Part shown: positions 45,639 to 53,147 of the stretch, in pieces
How positions within the stretch are numbered: the first letter of the stretch is position 1
Layout of the letters: each line of letters starts with the position of its first letter
Assembly: GCF_004791695.1 (NCBI RefSeq)
Contig: NZ_SRSO01000025.1
Coordinates: 17,144 to 81,143, forward strand
DNA length: 64,000 nucleotides
Direction: 5' to 3'
From: Flavivirga rizhaonensis
Lineage (GTDB): Bacteria > Bacteroidota > Bacteroidia > Flavobacteriales > Flavobacteriaceae
The notes under the pieces: generated by a model
What the model saw: only the letters and a program-made list of their open reading frames with translations
The model's database searches: none
Told to the model about the DNA's origin: nothing
Translations under genes and position numbers: made by a program

Positions 45639-45670
45639 AAAACCCTGTAACTAATTCGTTATAGGGTTTT
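45639..45670. terminator. Bidirectional hairpin terminator
   Basis: The arms AAAACCCTGTAAC (45639-45651) and GTTATAGGGTTTT (45658-45670) pair over 13 bp with one wobble. T residues follow on both strands. It lies 62 nt past the stop of the GlcG/HbpS-like gene and ends that operon on the minus strand. Confidence 0.75.
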
Positions 45671-45731
45671 TGTTATTAATTGATTTATTCATCAAAATAA
45701 ACTTGATCTTAAAATATAGATTATAAAAGAT

Positions 45732-46157
45732 TTACCACTCTTTATTCTCAAGAGCTTCCAAAACGACTATTTCATCCATCTCTGCATCCATGGTACCTGC
45801 AACTGCAATACCTCCTATTAACTCATCTTGGTACCATATCGGGTACCCTCCTTTTAAGGGAACATATGCATCAGATATTGCTCCATCTAAAACTAACATT
45901 GGTGTTCTACCTTCTAGTATCACTTTTTCAATATCTATTGATGGTCTCATAAAGGCTACAGCGGTTGCAGCTTTACCAATTGCTATTTTGGAAGCACCGC
46001 TCATAGTATTTTCAAGACTCTCCAATAAAATAGGGTTTCCTCCTTTATCAACGATCGCTATTGCACCAGGTACTTTATGCTTATTAGCAGATTCAACAGC
46101 TGCATTCATTAGTGATTTTGCATCACTATACGTTATTTTAAAAACCGTTTTTGGCAT
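45732..46157 (-). CDS. GlcG/HbpS family protein (DUF336)
   Basis: A 141-residue GlcG/HbpS (DUF336) protein without a signal peptide. IAIVDKGGNPILLESLE, SKIAIGKAATAVAFMRPS, PLKGGYPI and GGIAVAGTMDAEMDE are family marks. HbpS binds haem in Streptomyces and GlcG occurs in glycolate loci, but in sugar-catabolic operons the protein often accompanies dehydratases or isomerases with unknown role. It starts 2 nt after the TIM-barrel gene and is the last gene of the FCD-regulated operon. The operon position suggests a part in breakdown of the same sugar acid; this is inference. Confidence 0.85.
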   Translation of the reverse strand: MPKTVFKITYSDAKSLMNAAVESANKHKVPGAIAIVDKGGNPILLESLENTMSGASKIAIGKAATAVAFMRPSIDIEKVILEGRTPMLVLDGAISDAYVPLKGGYPIWYQDELIGGIAVAGTMDAEMDEIVVLEALENKEW

Positions 46158-46159
46158 CT

Positions 46160-47119
46160 TTAAAGTCTATAAATTTCTTTTCTTACTAATTTCATCAAGT
46201 CCATATGCTTTTCTTCATGCATTAGTCGTCTGTATTTATTTCTATCCAGATTCCCTACAATATTCCAAATAGCTTTATTCATTTCTGTATGCTCTCTAAA
46301 AAAGCCAAGCATGTCAAAAATTCTAGGCGAAGCATCAGCAGTAAAATATTTGTCGTATCCAAATTCTTTGGCGTAAAAGAAGAATTCCACTGTATGCAAA
46401 AAGTTTCTTGATCCACCTATTAAATCCCAATCAAATTGCCAGTCATTATCATTAGTATGTAAATAATAATCAATATTTGATTGCTCACACATTGCAAGTA
46501 CTTCTGCTGGGTTTTCTTTAGCCAACAGTGAATGACCAAAATCTATTGTTATTCCTGTAGCTGCATTTTGAACTTCTTTTAAGAATACAATCGTCTTGGC
46601 GCAGCTATCTAAAAAGCAATTCACTCTAGTCTCATTGATTTTGTATTCGACGAACAAAGGCATTTCTGGTTTATAATCTGCAGCTTCTGCAAAGGCATCA
46701 ATCATATACTTCCACCCTTTTTGGTAGTCAACCTGAAATAGATTATCATAACCATCCGATAAAGGACAGCATGTAACTAAGGGAGCTCCAACTGCTATGG
46801 CATAGTCTTTAGCATCTTTGATCATTTGTACCGCATCATTTCTTAAATTTTCTTTTGGTCTTGATAATGCTCCAGGAACCCATTTGGTTTCTTTTTTGAT
46901 ATTTGCATTAACAGCTGCAAACTCCAACCCCATGTCTTCCATCAATTTTTTTGTTGCATCTGCTGCTTCTGTTTCATAAGGAAACACGATTTCTACACCT
47001 GTTACACCATCAATTTTTTGAACAATTTCCAATCGTTTTTTTAATCCTGTAGGCTCTTGATATTCAGAAAATCTATCTTGTGTTTTGCTTAAAAATGCTG
47101 TAATTATACTCTGTTTCAT
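46160..47119 (-). CDS. TIM-barrel sugar isomerase/epimerase (xylose isomerase-like)
   Basis: A 319-residue cytoplasmic protein of the AP-endonuclease-2/xylose-isomerase-like TIM-barrel superfamily. Metal-ligand positions fit LFVEYKINE (Glu, about 174), ITIDFGHSLL (Asp and His, about 210-214), YLHTNDND (His, about 239) and the C-terminal part YFTADASPR. Such enzymes isomerise or epimerise ketoses. It sits between a cupin sugar isomerase and a GlcG-like gene, 19 nt and 2 nt away. I do not recognise the precise subfamily, so the substrate is left open. Confidence 0.8.
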   Translation of the reverse strand: MKQSIITAFLSKTQDRFSEYQEPTGLKKRLEIVQKIDGVTGVEIVFPYETEAADATKKLMEDMGLEFAAVNANIKKETKWVPGALSRPKENLRNDAVQMIKDAKDYAIAVGAPLVTCCPLSDGYDNLFQVDYQKGWKYMIDAFAEAADYKPEMPLFVEYKINETRVNCFLDSCAKTIVFLKEVQNAATGITIDFGHSLLAKENPAEVLAMCEQSNIDYYLHTNDNDWQFDWDLIGGSRNFLHTVEFFFYAKEFGYDKYFTADASPRIFDMLGFFREHTEMNKAIWNIVGNLDRNKYRRLMHEEKHMDLMKLVRKEIYRL

Positions 47120-47138
47120 TTATTTTAATCTTTATATA

Positions 47139-47699
47139 TTAATATGCGCCATTAGGCGCTTTCTCAATTATTGTATTCCTAACTATATTAGGGTCTGTAA
47201 ACTGGTCATTTAAATCGGTTACAGTAGTTGAAAACGAATACATGACCGCTCCTTTTTCGCCTGCTTGAAACCAATGTTTTGTACCAGCTGGAAGCTCTAA
47301 TTGGTCTCCTGGACTCATTACGACTTCGTTACGCATGGTATAACAATCTTCTTTGCCATCAACAATAAAGCCATGTTTCATATTATTTTCTCCAGGAATA
47401 TAGAAGTATAACTCTCCGCTAATTGCTCTTATGACCTCTTCTTTACCAGCATCATCCCCAACCGTAGGATGCCAATGCTCTGGTTCTGTTTGGTAAGGTA
47501 ACAACACTAATATCTTACCAGCTATTCTATTTGTCTGAAACATCGTTAGTATCTGGATCCCTTCTTTTTTAAGGTCACTTAAGCCAAAGTCAGCCGCTGT
47601 TATCTTTTTTTTATCTTCAGGAGTAAGTAATAAACCCGCAGCTTCAATCATTTCTATGGATTTTTTACAGACTTCTTTAAATTCTTCAAATTTTATCAT
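47139..47699 (-). CDS. D-lyxose/D-mannose isomerase-like cupin
   Basis: A 186-residue single-domain cupin similar to D-lyxose ketol-isomerases. The metal site is EPEHWHPTVGDDAGKEEVIR: the two His of HWH and the Glu in the GKEEV segment, with a later His in GTKHWFQAG closing the site, and SPGDQLELPAG forms the second cupin motif. Known relatives interconvert D-lyxose and D-xylulose or D-mannose and D-fructose. It lies 15 nt after the MFS transporter gene. The whole operon is probably for a rare sugar or sugar acid, of which this enzyme would be the first catabolic step. Confidence 0.8.
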   Translation of the reverse strand: MIKFEEFKEVCKKSIEMIEAAGLLLTPEDKKKITAADFGLSDLKKEGIQILTMFQTNRIAGKILVLLPYQTEPEHWHPTVGDDAGKEEVIRAISGELYFYIPGENNMKHGFIVDGKEDCYTMRNEVVMSPGDQLELPAGTKHWFQAGEKGAVMYSFSTTVTDLNDQFTDPNIVRNTIIEKAPNGAY

Positions 47700-47714
47700 T
47701 TCATTATCTATATT

Positions 47715-48980
47715 TTATGTCAATTGCAATGGTTTTTGTGGTTTTACAGCCAACCACATAGGTATAGCTAACAGGTTTAATACTGCTGCTAAAAAGAAAA
47801 AGGGTGTATTAGAGCCTGTAAATGCAATCATGTATGGAAACGCTAGGGCCGTGAAAAAAGATCCTAGGTTGCCTGCCATATTCATAGTACCACTTACTGT
47901 ACCTGAATGTTCTTTTCCTATATCTAAACAAACCGACCATGAAGGACTTAAAGTCATATCTGCACCAAAAACAGCTAGAGATATAAAAACAACAGCTCCT
48001 ACAACTTCATTCATGTAAATACTAGCCACAATGCCTATAGCTGCCAATGAAAAACCAATTATAGCTGGTAATTTTCTTGACAAACTCCATTTCCCTTTTC
48101 TATAAATAACATCTACCAGCCAACCAGAAACCCAATTACCCAAAGCTCCAAAAATAAGCGGGGCTGATGAGTAAAAACCAGCTTCTACCATATCTAAATT
48201 ATACTTTGCTTTAAGGTGCGGAAATAACCATGTTAAACAGAAAAAAAATGTAAAATTACTGCTAAAGTATTGCCCCATCATGAGCCACATTGCCTTCGAT
48301 TTGAATAACTTTTTAAATGAGATAGATTCTTTATTACTGCTTACTTCTTGTGTATTTTTCTTGATTATTTTTAACTCATTCTCATCAACCGAAGCATGAT
48401 TTTCTGGCGAATCCCTATACCACCAATACCAGATCAATGCCCATAAAACACCAATGGCTCCAAGAATAACAAAACTCATTCTCCAGCTGGTAAAATCTAT
48501 TAACCAAGCCACCATTGGAAGCGCTATCGCTGCTCCAATTCTGCCTCCAGAGAAGTTTATCCCATGCACCAAGCCTCTTTCTTTAACTGGTATCCAATTA
48601 AAAACTGCGCGTGCCATACTAGGAAATGCTCCTGCTTCACCAACACCAAAAAGAAACCTAACAATTATTAGAGCTACAAAATTATAAACAGCTCCCGTTA
48701 AAGCTGTAAAAATGGACCAAAGGGTGACTACCGCAGTGAGAACCTTTCTTGCTCCAAATTTATCTGCCAGATAACCAGAAGGTGTTTGAAACAATGCGTA
48801 GCCTAAAGCAAAAATGGACAATACCCATCCCATTTGTTTATCTGATAACCCAAGATCGGTTGCAACTGGATCTTTCGCCACTGAAATTAGAATACGATCA
48901 AACAGAACGATCATAGCCAAAATAAAGGTGCCAAATACCATACGGTATCTTACTGGAAAAAAACGTCCCTTGCTACTCAT
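47715..48980 (-). CDS. MFS transporter, anion:cation symporter type
   Basis: A 421-residue 12-helix MFS permease. The signature loop between helices 2 and 3, GYLADKFGARKVL, and the helix 4-5 region FLFGVGEAGAFPSMARAVFNWIP match the ACS branch, which carries hexuronates, glucarate, tartrate and similar organic anions. It overlaps the end of the regulator gene by 8 nt, so regulator and transporter are translated together, and the isomerase genes follow directly. A sugar acid is therefore a good guess for the inducer and substrate, though neutral sugars are not ruled out. Confidence 0.88.
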   Translation of the reverse strand: MSSKGRFFPVRYRMVFGTFILAMIVLFDRILISVAKDPVATDLGLSDKQMGWVLSIFALGYALFQTPSGYLADKFGARKVLTAVVTLWSIFTALTGAVYNFVALIIVRFLFGVGEAGAFPSMARAVFNWIPVKERGLVHGINFSGGRIGAAIALPMVAWLIDFTSWRMSFVILGAIGVLWALIWYWWYRDSPENHASVDENELKIIKKNTQEVSSNKESISFKKLFKSKAMWLMMGQYFSSNFTFFFCLTWLFPHLKAKYNLDMVEAGFYSSAPLIFGALGNWVSGWLVDVIYRKGKWSLSRKLPAIIGFSLAAIGIVASIYMNEVVGAVVFISLAVFGADMTLSPSWSVCLDIGKEHSGTVSGTMNMAGNLGSFFTALAFPYMIAFTGSNTPFFFLAAVLNLLAIPMWLAVKPQKPLQLT

Positions 48981-49608
48981 TTATCTTTTTCAAAATTAAT
49001 TGCTTTGTTTTATCTAAATGTTCCTTGGCTAATGATTCAGCTAGGTCTGGATCTCTTTTCTCAATGGCTTCAATAATCGCCATATGTTCTGGAAGTGTTT
49101 CATCAGGCAGCCTTAATAAACCAATCAAATCCATACATACTAATAAATTACCTTGCTGGAATAGTCTGTGCAAAAAACCATTTCCACTTCCTTTCATTAT
49201 CATATCATGAAATTTTGCATCTGCCTGTTGGTATGCAGAATCATCAATGCCACCATTTAAAAAAGGAGAAAATAGTTTTCTAAGGTCATTTATCTCACTA
49301 GGTCTGGCATGATTGGTAAACAATCTAACAGCAGTTCCTTCTAAAGCCATCCTACAATCAAATATTTCTACAATCTCTATATCTGAAAATTCTTTTACTA
49401 TGACGCCTTTTCTCGGTATAGACTCTATTAAACCTTCCCCTTCCAGCATTTGCAAAGCTGATCTTAAAGGCGTTCTACTAATCCCCAAAGTTTCTGCAAG
49501 CTTATCTTGGACTATTTTTTGTCCAGGAGCTAGTTCTTTAGACATAATCATGGCTCTTACCTTGTTATATGCCTGAGCGCTTAATTCATTATTGAAAATT
49601 TTATCCAT
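48973..49608 (-). CDS. GntR family regulator, FadR/FCD subfamily
   Basis: A 211-residue regulator. The N-terminal winged helix (about 8-75) has YNKVRAMIMSKELAPGQKI, LAETLGISRTPLRSALQMLEGEGLI and the wing IPRKGVIVKEF. The all-helical FCD effector domain (about 80-205) carries metal/ligand-binding residues in CRMALEGTAVR, DAKFHDMI and EHMAIIEAIEKRD. FCD regulators bind sugar acids or other carboxylates. The gene starts the operon, overlaps the MFS gene by 8 nt, and has GTATAC repeats 15-47 nt before its ATG, so it probably represses itself until the inducer appears. Confidence 0.92.
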   Translation of the reverse strand: MDKIFNNELSAQAYNKVRAMIMSKELAPGQKIVQDKLAETLGISRTPLRSALQMLEGEGLIESIPRKGVIVKEFSDIEIVEIFDCRMALEGTAVRLFTNHARPSEINDLRKLFSPFLNGGIDDSAYQQADAKFHDMIMKGSGNGFLHRLFQQGNLLVCMDLIGLLRLPDETLPEHMAIIEAIEKRDPDLAESLAKEHLDKTKQLILKKINE

Positions 49609-49622
49609 ACAAATTATACTTC

Positions 49623-49655
49623 GTATACGGTATTCATTTTTAGTATACGGTATAC
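49623..49655. promoter_or_regulatory. GTATAC-type operator pair for the FCD regulator
   Basis: GTATACGGTAT occurs at 49623-49633 and 49643-49653, 20 bp apart; the second continues to the near palindrome GTATAC-G-GTATAC (49643-49655). FCD regulators often bind TNGTNNNACNA-like palindromes of this size. The pair sits directly before the regulator gene, so it fits autoregulation. Confidence 0.65.
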
Positions 49656-49927
49656 AATATTATGAAAAATAAATGAACCACCCTAAATAATATGGTTATA
49701 TATGTTCTATAATTAATTATAAAATAATGAGTATGATCCCTTTAGAACTCAGTTCAGAGGGATAAAATGTTGATTTCTTTTTATTTAGATTAACTATAAT
49801 TTTGTTTAAAAAGAACCTTGGATCATTATTAGTTTAAGTGGTGTTTGCTTTAGGGTTAGAATTCATCTAAATTCTTTTTTTATATAGAAATTTTCTTCCT
49901 ATCAAGCGATCACCATATTTTATTAGT
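49656..49927. other. Intergenic stretch between dps and the FCD operon
   Basis: AT-rich sequence with no credible gene. It holds the upstream part of the FCD operon promoter and the 3' end of the dps transcript. I see no clear hairpin or repeat beyond the operators already listed. Confidence 0.4.
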
Positions 49928-50401
49928 TTATTGTATATGAGCTTCTAACATCCATAGCGTTTTATCCAACCGTCTAACTACTTCTGTAAATAAGTCTGCC
50001 GTAGCGGCATCTTCTAAATTTTCGGATGCATGAATTGCTTCGCGTGTTGAGGAACCCAATTGTTGATATTTTAGGCTAAGTTCTTTTACAGCCGATGCTC
50101 CAATTTGAAAAGTATCAGGGTTTGATTTTAACCTTGTTTTACGACTGACCGCTTTTAAACTACCTTCTGCCACACCACCTAAAGCTGTAATACGCTCTGC
50201 TATGGTATCTATGAATTCAAGAATTTCGCTTGCAAATTCATCAAACATCTCGTGTAGTGCGTAAAAATTCGGTCCTTTTACGTTCCAGTGCGCCTGTTTA
50301 ACTTGACTGTGTAAATCAATAGTATCTGCAAGTTGTTGGTTTAAGATATTCACCAATTGATCTTTATTATCTATTTTAATTGAACTTTTATAGTGTGCCA
50401 T
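49928..50401 (-). CDS. dps: Dps family DNA-binding ferritin-like protein
   Basis: A 157-residue Dps. The inter-subunit ferroxidase site is visible as His in VKQAHWNVKG and the His/Asp/Glu set in LHEMFDEFASEIL. The family forms a 12-mer that stores iron and shields DNA from peroxide. The protein has a short N-terminus, so DNA binding may be weak. It follows a terminator of the isochorismatase-like gene and appears to be transcribed alone. A redox-type gene set (peroxiredoxin-like, DoxX-like) lies just upstream on the same strand, suggesting a stress-related neighbourhood. Confidence 0.95.
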   Translation of the reverse strand: MAHYKSSIKIDNKDQLVNILNQQLADTIDLHSQVKQAHWNVKGPNFYALHEMFDEFASEILEFIDTIAERITALGGVAEGSLKAVSRKTRLKSNPDTFQIGASAVKELSLKYQQLGSSTREAIHASENLEDAATADLFTEVVRRLDKTLWMLEAHIQ

Positions 50402-50420
50402 AAGATTCTTATTTTTTTGA

Positions 50421-50457
50421 AAAACGCTTCCGTTTCAATAGTAAACGGAAACGTTTT
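50421..50457 (-). terminator. Intrinsic terminator between the isochorismatase-like gene and dps
   Basis: The arms AAAACGCTTCCGTTT (50421-50435) and AAACGGAAACGTTTT (50443-50457) pair with one mismatch. On the minus strand the stem ends in GCGTTTTTC; T residues also follow on the plus strand. Confidence 0.75.
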
Positions 50458-50472
50458 TTTTACTATTTGAAA

Positions 50473-51084
50473 TTAATCTTCAATTAATTCTTTAGCAGTC
50501 ATTCGCTTCATTACATCTTCTAAACTAACCACTTCACTTGCCCATGTACCTATTACTTGTAGGTAATCATCTAATGCATCTTTATTTTCAAAAGGTGCAG
50601 GGCCAGTAGTTTCTTTGACAATAAACACAGGAATGTCACGTGAAAATGCTTCATGCGCCGTAAAACTGATAGCATTATTAACACTTACTCCGCCAAGAAT
50701 AATCTGCTTTTTGCCTAGTTGCTTTAAAAGTGTATCTAATGTACCTCCCCAAAAAGCTCCAGGACGATTTCGGGTAAAGTTATGGTCATTTTCCTTTTGT
50801 ACTAGTCTTGGATCCCAGTCTGTCCAAGGTGAACTTTCCTCATAATAACCTTGTTCTACTTCTGGCCAATTACTAATGAGGCCAGCATCTTTCTCACTAT
50901 TATCAAAGGCATAAACAGAGTGAATTACCGGAATCCCTAATTCACGACTTAGCGCTGTTAATTTATTAATAGGCTCTATTAGTTCAGCCGCATCATTTTG
51001 ATAGGGGCTACCAGGTTCTGTAAACAACCGTTCCATATCTACAATTAATGTAACAGCGTCTTTTGGATTTAGAGTGAATTGCAT
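50473..51084 (-). CDS. Isochorismatase-fold hydrolase lacking the nucleophilic Cys
   Basis: A 203-residue isochorismatase-superfamily protein. Asp16 in LIVDMERLF is the conserved acid. The loop that normally reads GVxTxxCV reads GVSVNNAIS, so Ala138 replaces Cys, and the usual Lys before the (S/Y)AF motif aligns with Arg105 in TRNRPGAFWGG. Loss of Cys is known in true isochorismatases such as PhzD and EntB, which use only the acid for vinyl-ether hydrolysis; other Cys-less members may be inactive. There is no siderophore or phenazine gene nearby. It precedes dps and follows an NTF2-like gene by 25 nt, so it is probably cotranscribed with it. Confidence 0.8.
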   Translation of the reverse strand: MQFTLNPKDAVTLIVDMERLFTEPGSPYQNDAAELIEPINKLTALSRELGIPVIHSVYAFDNSEKDAGLISNWPEVEQGYYEESSPWTDWDPRLVQKENDHNFTRNRPGAFWGGTLDTLLKQLGKKQIILGGVSVNNAISFTAHEAFSRDIPVFIVKETTGPAPFENKDALDDYLQVIGTWASEVVSLEDVMKRMTAKELIED

Positions 51085-51109
51085 AATTTAATTTTTTAAA
51101 ATGAAACAT

Positions 51110-51514
51110 TTATTTTTCGTCTGGTCTCAAGAAGATTACCTCACGCGTTACTTGCCAGCGACCTTCTTCGAATACCAAATCTATGCTCAGTATAAGAATT
51201 TGTTCTTGACCACTTAGATCATTTTTACGAGATAACAATACGTGGGCATTGTTACCATCAACATCTATTTTATGGAATTTTGCCCAAGTATTCATGGGTG
51301 GGTCACCAGCTTCCTTTTTACTTTTAAAGAGTCCTTTAAAAGCTTCTTTATTTGCGGTATTAAGATTGTCATCTGTGTCTATCATAATCACATTTAAATC
51401 GTCGTGATAAATGCTATCTAAGACATCAATGTCATAACTTGTTGCAGTTTGAATTAAATTTTCTATAACCAATTTAACTGCGTCTTGTGTTTTGTTTTGT
51501 TCTTGTATTTCCAT
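51110..51514 (-). CDS. NTF2-like (SnoaL/DUF4440-type) small protein
   Basis: A 134-residue single-domain protein with the NTF2-like cone fold: N-terminal helices (AVKLVIENLIQTATSYD), the DSIYHDDLNVIMID strand, and three C-terminal strands ending GRWQVTREVIFLR. No signal peptide. Members are small-molecule-binding proteins or enzymes of very different kinds, so no function can be given. Its C-terminal 80 residues are clearly paralogous to the second half of the chimeric gene at 53148-53657. It lies 25 nt before the isochorismatase-like gene and belongs with the DoxX-like and peroxiredoxin-like genes upstream. Confidence 0.78.
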   Translation of the reverse strand: MEIQEQNKTQDAVKLVIENLIQTATSYDIDVLDSIYHDDLNVIMIDTDDNLNTANKEAFKGLFKSKKEAGDPPMNTWAKFHKIDVDGNNAHVLLSRKNDLSGQEQILILSIDLVFEEGRWQVTREVIFLRPDEK

Positions 51515-51629
51515 AATATTTATATTTTTTTAGTTTTAATTTTTATACTTACAAAAGTAAGTTATTTACGAAGTTTAGAATTTATCAATATCGTATTACT
51601 TATAGTCAATATGTAACTTAATAGAATTA

Positions 51630-52016
51630 TTATGCTGTTTCTGCTATTGGCTTTAAGGATGTTGAAAAGACTTTACCTTCATATACTCTTGATATGATAA
51701 TTGCTATAATTGCGATAACCGATAGAGGCCATTCACCATCACTAATCATGTAATGAGCAAAAAATGCGAGAACTGCATCGTAGAAGAAGCCAGCATATGC
51801 CCATTCCTTTAAAAGCTTGTTTTTTCTTGTCCACACTGCTAATAATCCTAAAATTTTCAATATTGCCAAAGGGTAAATAATCCAAGTTGGAAACCCTAAA
51901 TTATTGTAAAAGCCTGATACCATATCATACTTTAACAAATACATGCTTGAAGAGAATGTGAAAATAAGTGTCATCACACCTGTTGCTATCCAATAAATTA
52001 TCTTGTTTGTTTTCAT
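51630..52016 (-). CDS. DoxX-like membrane protein
   Basis: A 128-residue protein with four membrane helices (about 8-27, 45-62, 70-88, 96-112) matching the DoxX-like family. FSSSMYLLKYD, the GFPTWIIYPLAILKILGLLAVW segment (shown in part) and KEWAYAGFFYDAVLAFFAH are typical; the family relates to DoxX/TQO small subunits and to SURF4-like proteins. It may help redox chemistry at the membrane. It begins 19 nt after the peroxiredoxin-like gene, so they share a transcript. Confidence 0.85.
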   Translation of the reverse strand: MKTNKIIYWIATGVMTLIFTFSSSMYLLKYDMVSGFYNNLGFPTWIIYPLAILKILGLLAVWTRKNKLLKEWAYAGFFYDAVLAFFAHYMISDGEWPLSVIAIIAIIISRVYEGKVFSTSLKPIAETA

Positions 52017-52035
52017 TATGTTATATTTTTATGGT

Positions 52036-52707
52036 TTATATAAGTGTTGTGTTTTTTTGCATTATTTTAGATGTCAAAGTATCAAGTATTTCACTTGGTT
52101 CTGGTCTGGTCATGTAGTTTTCATCTAGATGTACATAGACAATTTCAAAATCCTTATTAATGATGTATACACCAGGAACTGGCAATTCAAAATTTAAATT
52201 ACCATGTATTTGCGTTAAATCGATACCAAAATTTGCATACTCTCTTTTTAAATCATTATTGAGTGTAAAGACGATGCCTAAAGATTTCATAAATGTTGCA
52301 TTGTTATCACTTAATAAAGGAAATGATAATGTATTTTTATCAGAAGTTTGTGCTGAAATATTTGGCTTTTCTGCACTAATGGCAACAATGTTGGCACCAT
52401 GCCTTTCAAATTCCTCTTTGAGCATTTCATAACGTCTGAGTTCCATATTACAATAAGGGCACCATCCTCCTCTGTAGAAGTTCAGTACTAAATACTCTTG
52501 CTCCATAAATTCACTGAGCTTTCTGGTTGTCCCAAAAATATCAACAAATTCAGCATTTGTAACTTTTTCGCCTACTTTAAGGGCTTTATCTTTTAAATCA
52601 CTGGATGCGATTTCTTCGACTCCATCTAGCAATACCTGTGCAATATGTTTAGGCATTCTGGAGAATCCTGTTTCACTTATGTGTGATAACTGTTCTTTTA
52701 GTGTCAT
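52036..52707 (-). CDS. AhpC/TSA-like peroxiredoxin-family protein
   Basis: A 223-residue thioredoxin-fold protein of the AhpC/TSA superfamily. FYRGGWCPYCNMELRRYE (about 76-93) contains a CxxC in the place of the peroxidatic Cys; the following strand VAISAEKPN and the C-terminal PVPGVYIINKDFEIVYVH are family features. The CPYC pair makes it closer to the bacterioferritin-comigratory/thiol-oxidoreductase branch than to a classic 2-Cys peroxiredoxin. It heads a group of small redox or stress genes on this strand. There is no signal peptide, so it is cytoplasmic. Confidence 0.88.
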   Translation of the reverse strand: MTLKEQLSHISETGFSRMPKHIAQVLLDGVEEIASSDLKDKALKVGEKVTNAEFVDIFGTTRKLSEFMEQEYLVLNFYRGGWCPYCNMELRRYEMLKEEFERHGANIVAISAEKPNISAQTSDKNTLSFPLLSDNNATFMKSLGIVFTLNNDLKREYANFGIDLTQIHGNLNFELPVPGVYIINKDFEIVYVHLDENYMTRPEPSEILDTLTSKIMQKNTTLI

Positions 52708-52906
52708 AATATATATAGTTTATTGAGGCAAAATTAGACAGCAAGAAGGCTTAAGTAATAATCTATCTTAACAATAAAATAGTCAATGTGTAACTTTCTG
52801 AATTGATTTCTGTATATAAATAGCTGTTTTTTAGTTTATGATTACTTTTAGAAGTCATAAAAACACCGCTAATAGTTGAAGACTTTTATCTGAGAAGTAA
52901 ATAATT
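52708..52906. other. Intergenic stretch upstream of the peroxiredoxin-like gene
   Basis: About 200 nt of AT-rich DNA with no gene, probably containing the promoter of the peroxiredoxin/DoxX/NTF2/isochorismatase group. I see no clear operator. Confidence 0.35.
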
Positions 52907-53057
52907 CTCGGGGCAAGCCCCCGAGGTATTCAAAGGGAAATTATTTTTTAAGTTCCGAAGCAAGCTTTGAGGTATTAAACCTAAGATCCCGCCAAAAAAA
53001 TCGGGATTAGTTCAACTATCTATTTTGAACGTATTGCTGCGCAACTTTTCAAAATAG
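52907..53057. repeat. Cluster of three inverted repeats
   Basis: Within 150 nt there are three stems: CTCGGGG (52907-52913) with CCCCGAG (52919-52925); ATCCCG (52986-52991) with CGGGAT (53002-53007); and CTATTTTGAA (53020-53029) with TTCAAAATAG (53048-53057). The phrase CGGGGCAAGCCCCCGAGGTATT is familiar to me from other Flavobacteriaceae gaps. No T-runs follow, so they are not ordinary terminators. Confidence 0.6.
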
Positions 53058-53067
53058 AGTTTCACTA

Positions 53068-53112
53068 ATAAAAAATGCCACATTAGTCTTAATTATAGAC
53101 AATGTGGCATTT
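53068..53112 (-). terminator. Intrinsic terminator of the chimeric gene
   Basis: The arms AAATGCCACATT (53073-53084) and AATGTGGCATTT (53101-53112) pair perfectly over 12 bp, with an inner GTCT/AGAC stem in the loop. On the minus strand the stem runs into TTTTTTATT. It lies 36 nt past the stop at 53148. Confidence 0.85.
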
Positions 53113-53147
53113 GAGGTTACGAAAGTATTTTCCGATGTACGTTTTCT

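Noticed and set aside
45790..46272. 160-residue plus-strand frame opposite the GlcG-like gene
   Set aside because: It is antisense to two clear family members; the length is a by-product of low stop density in the reverse frame.
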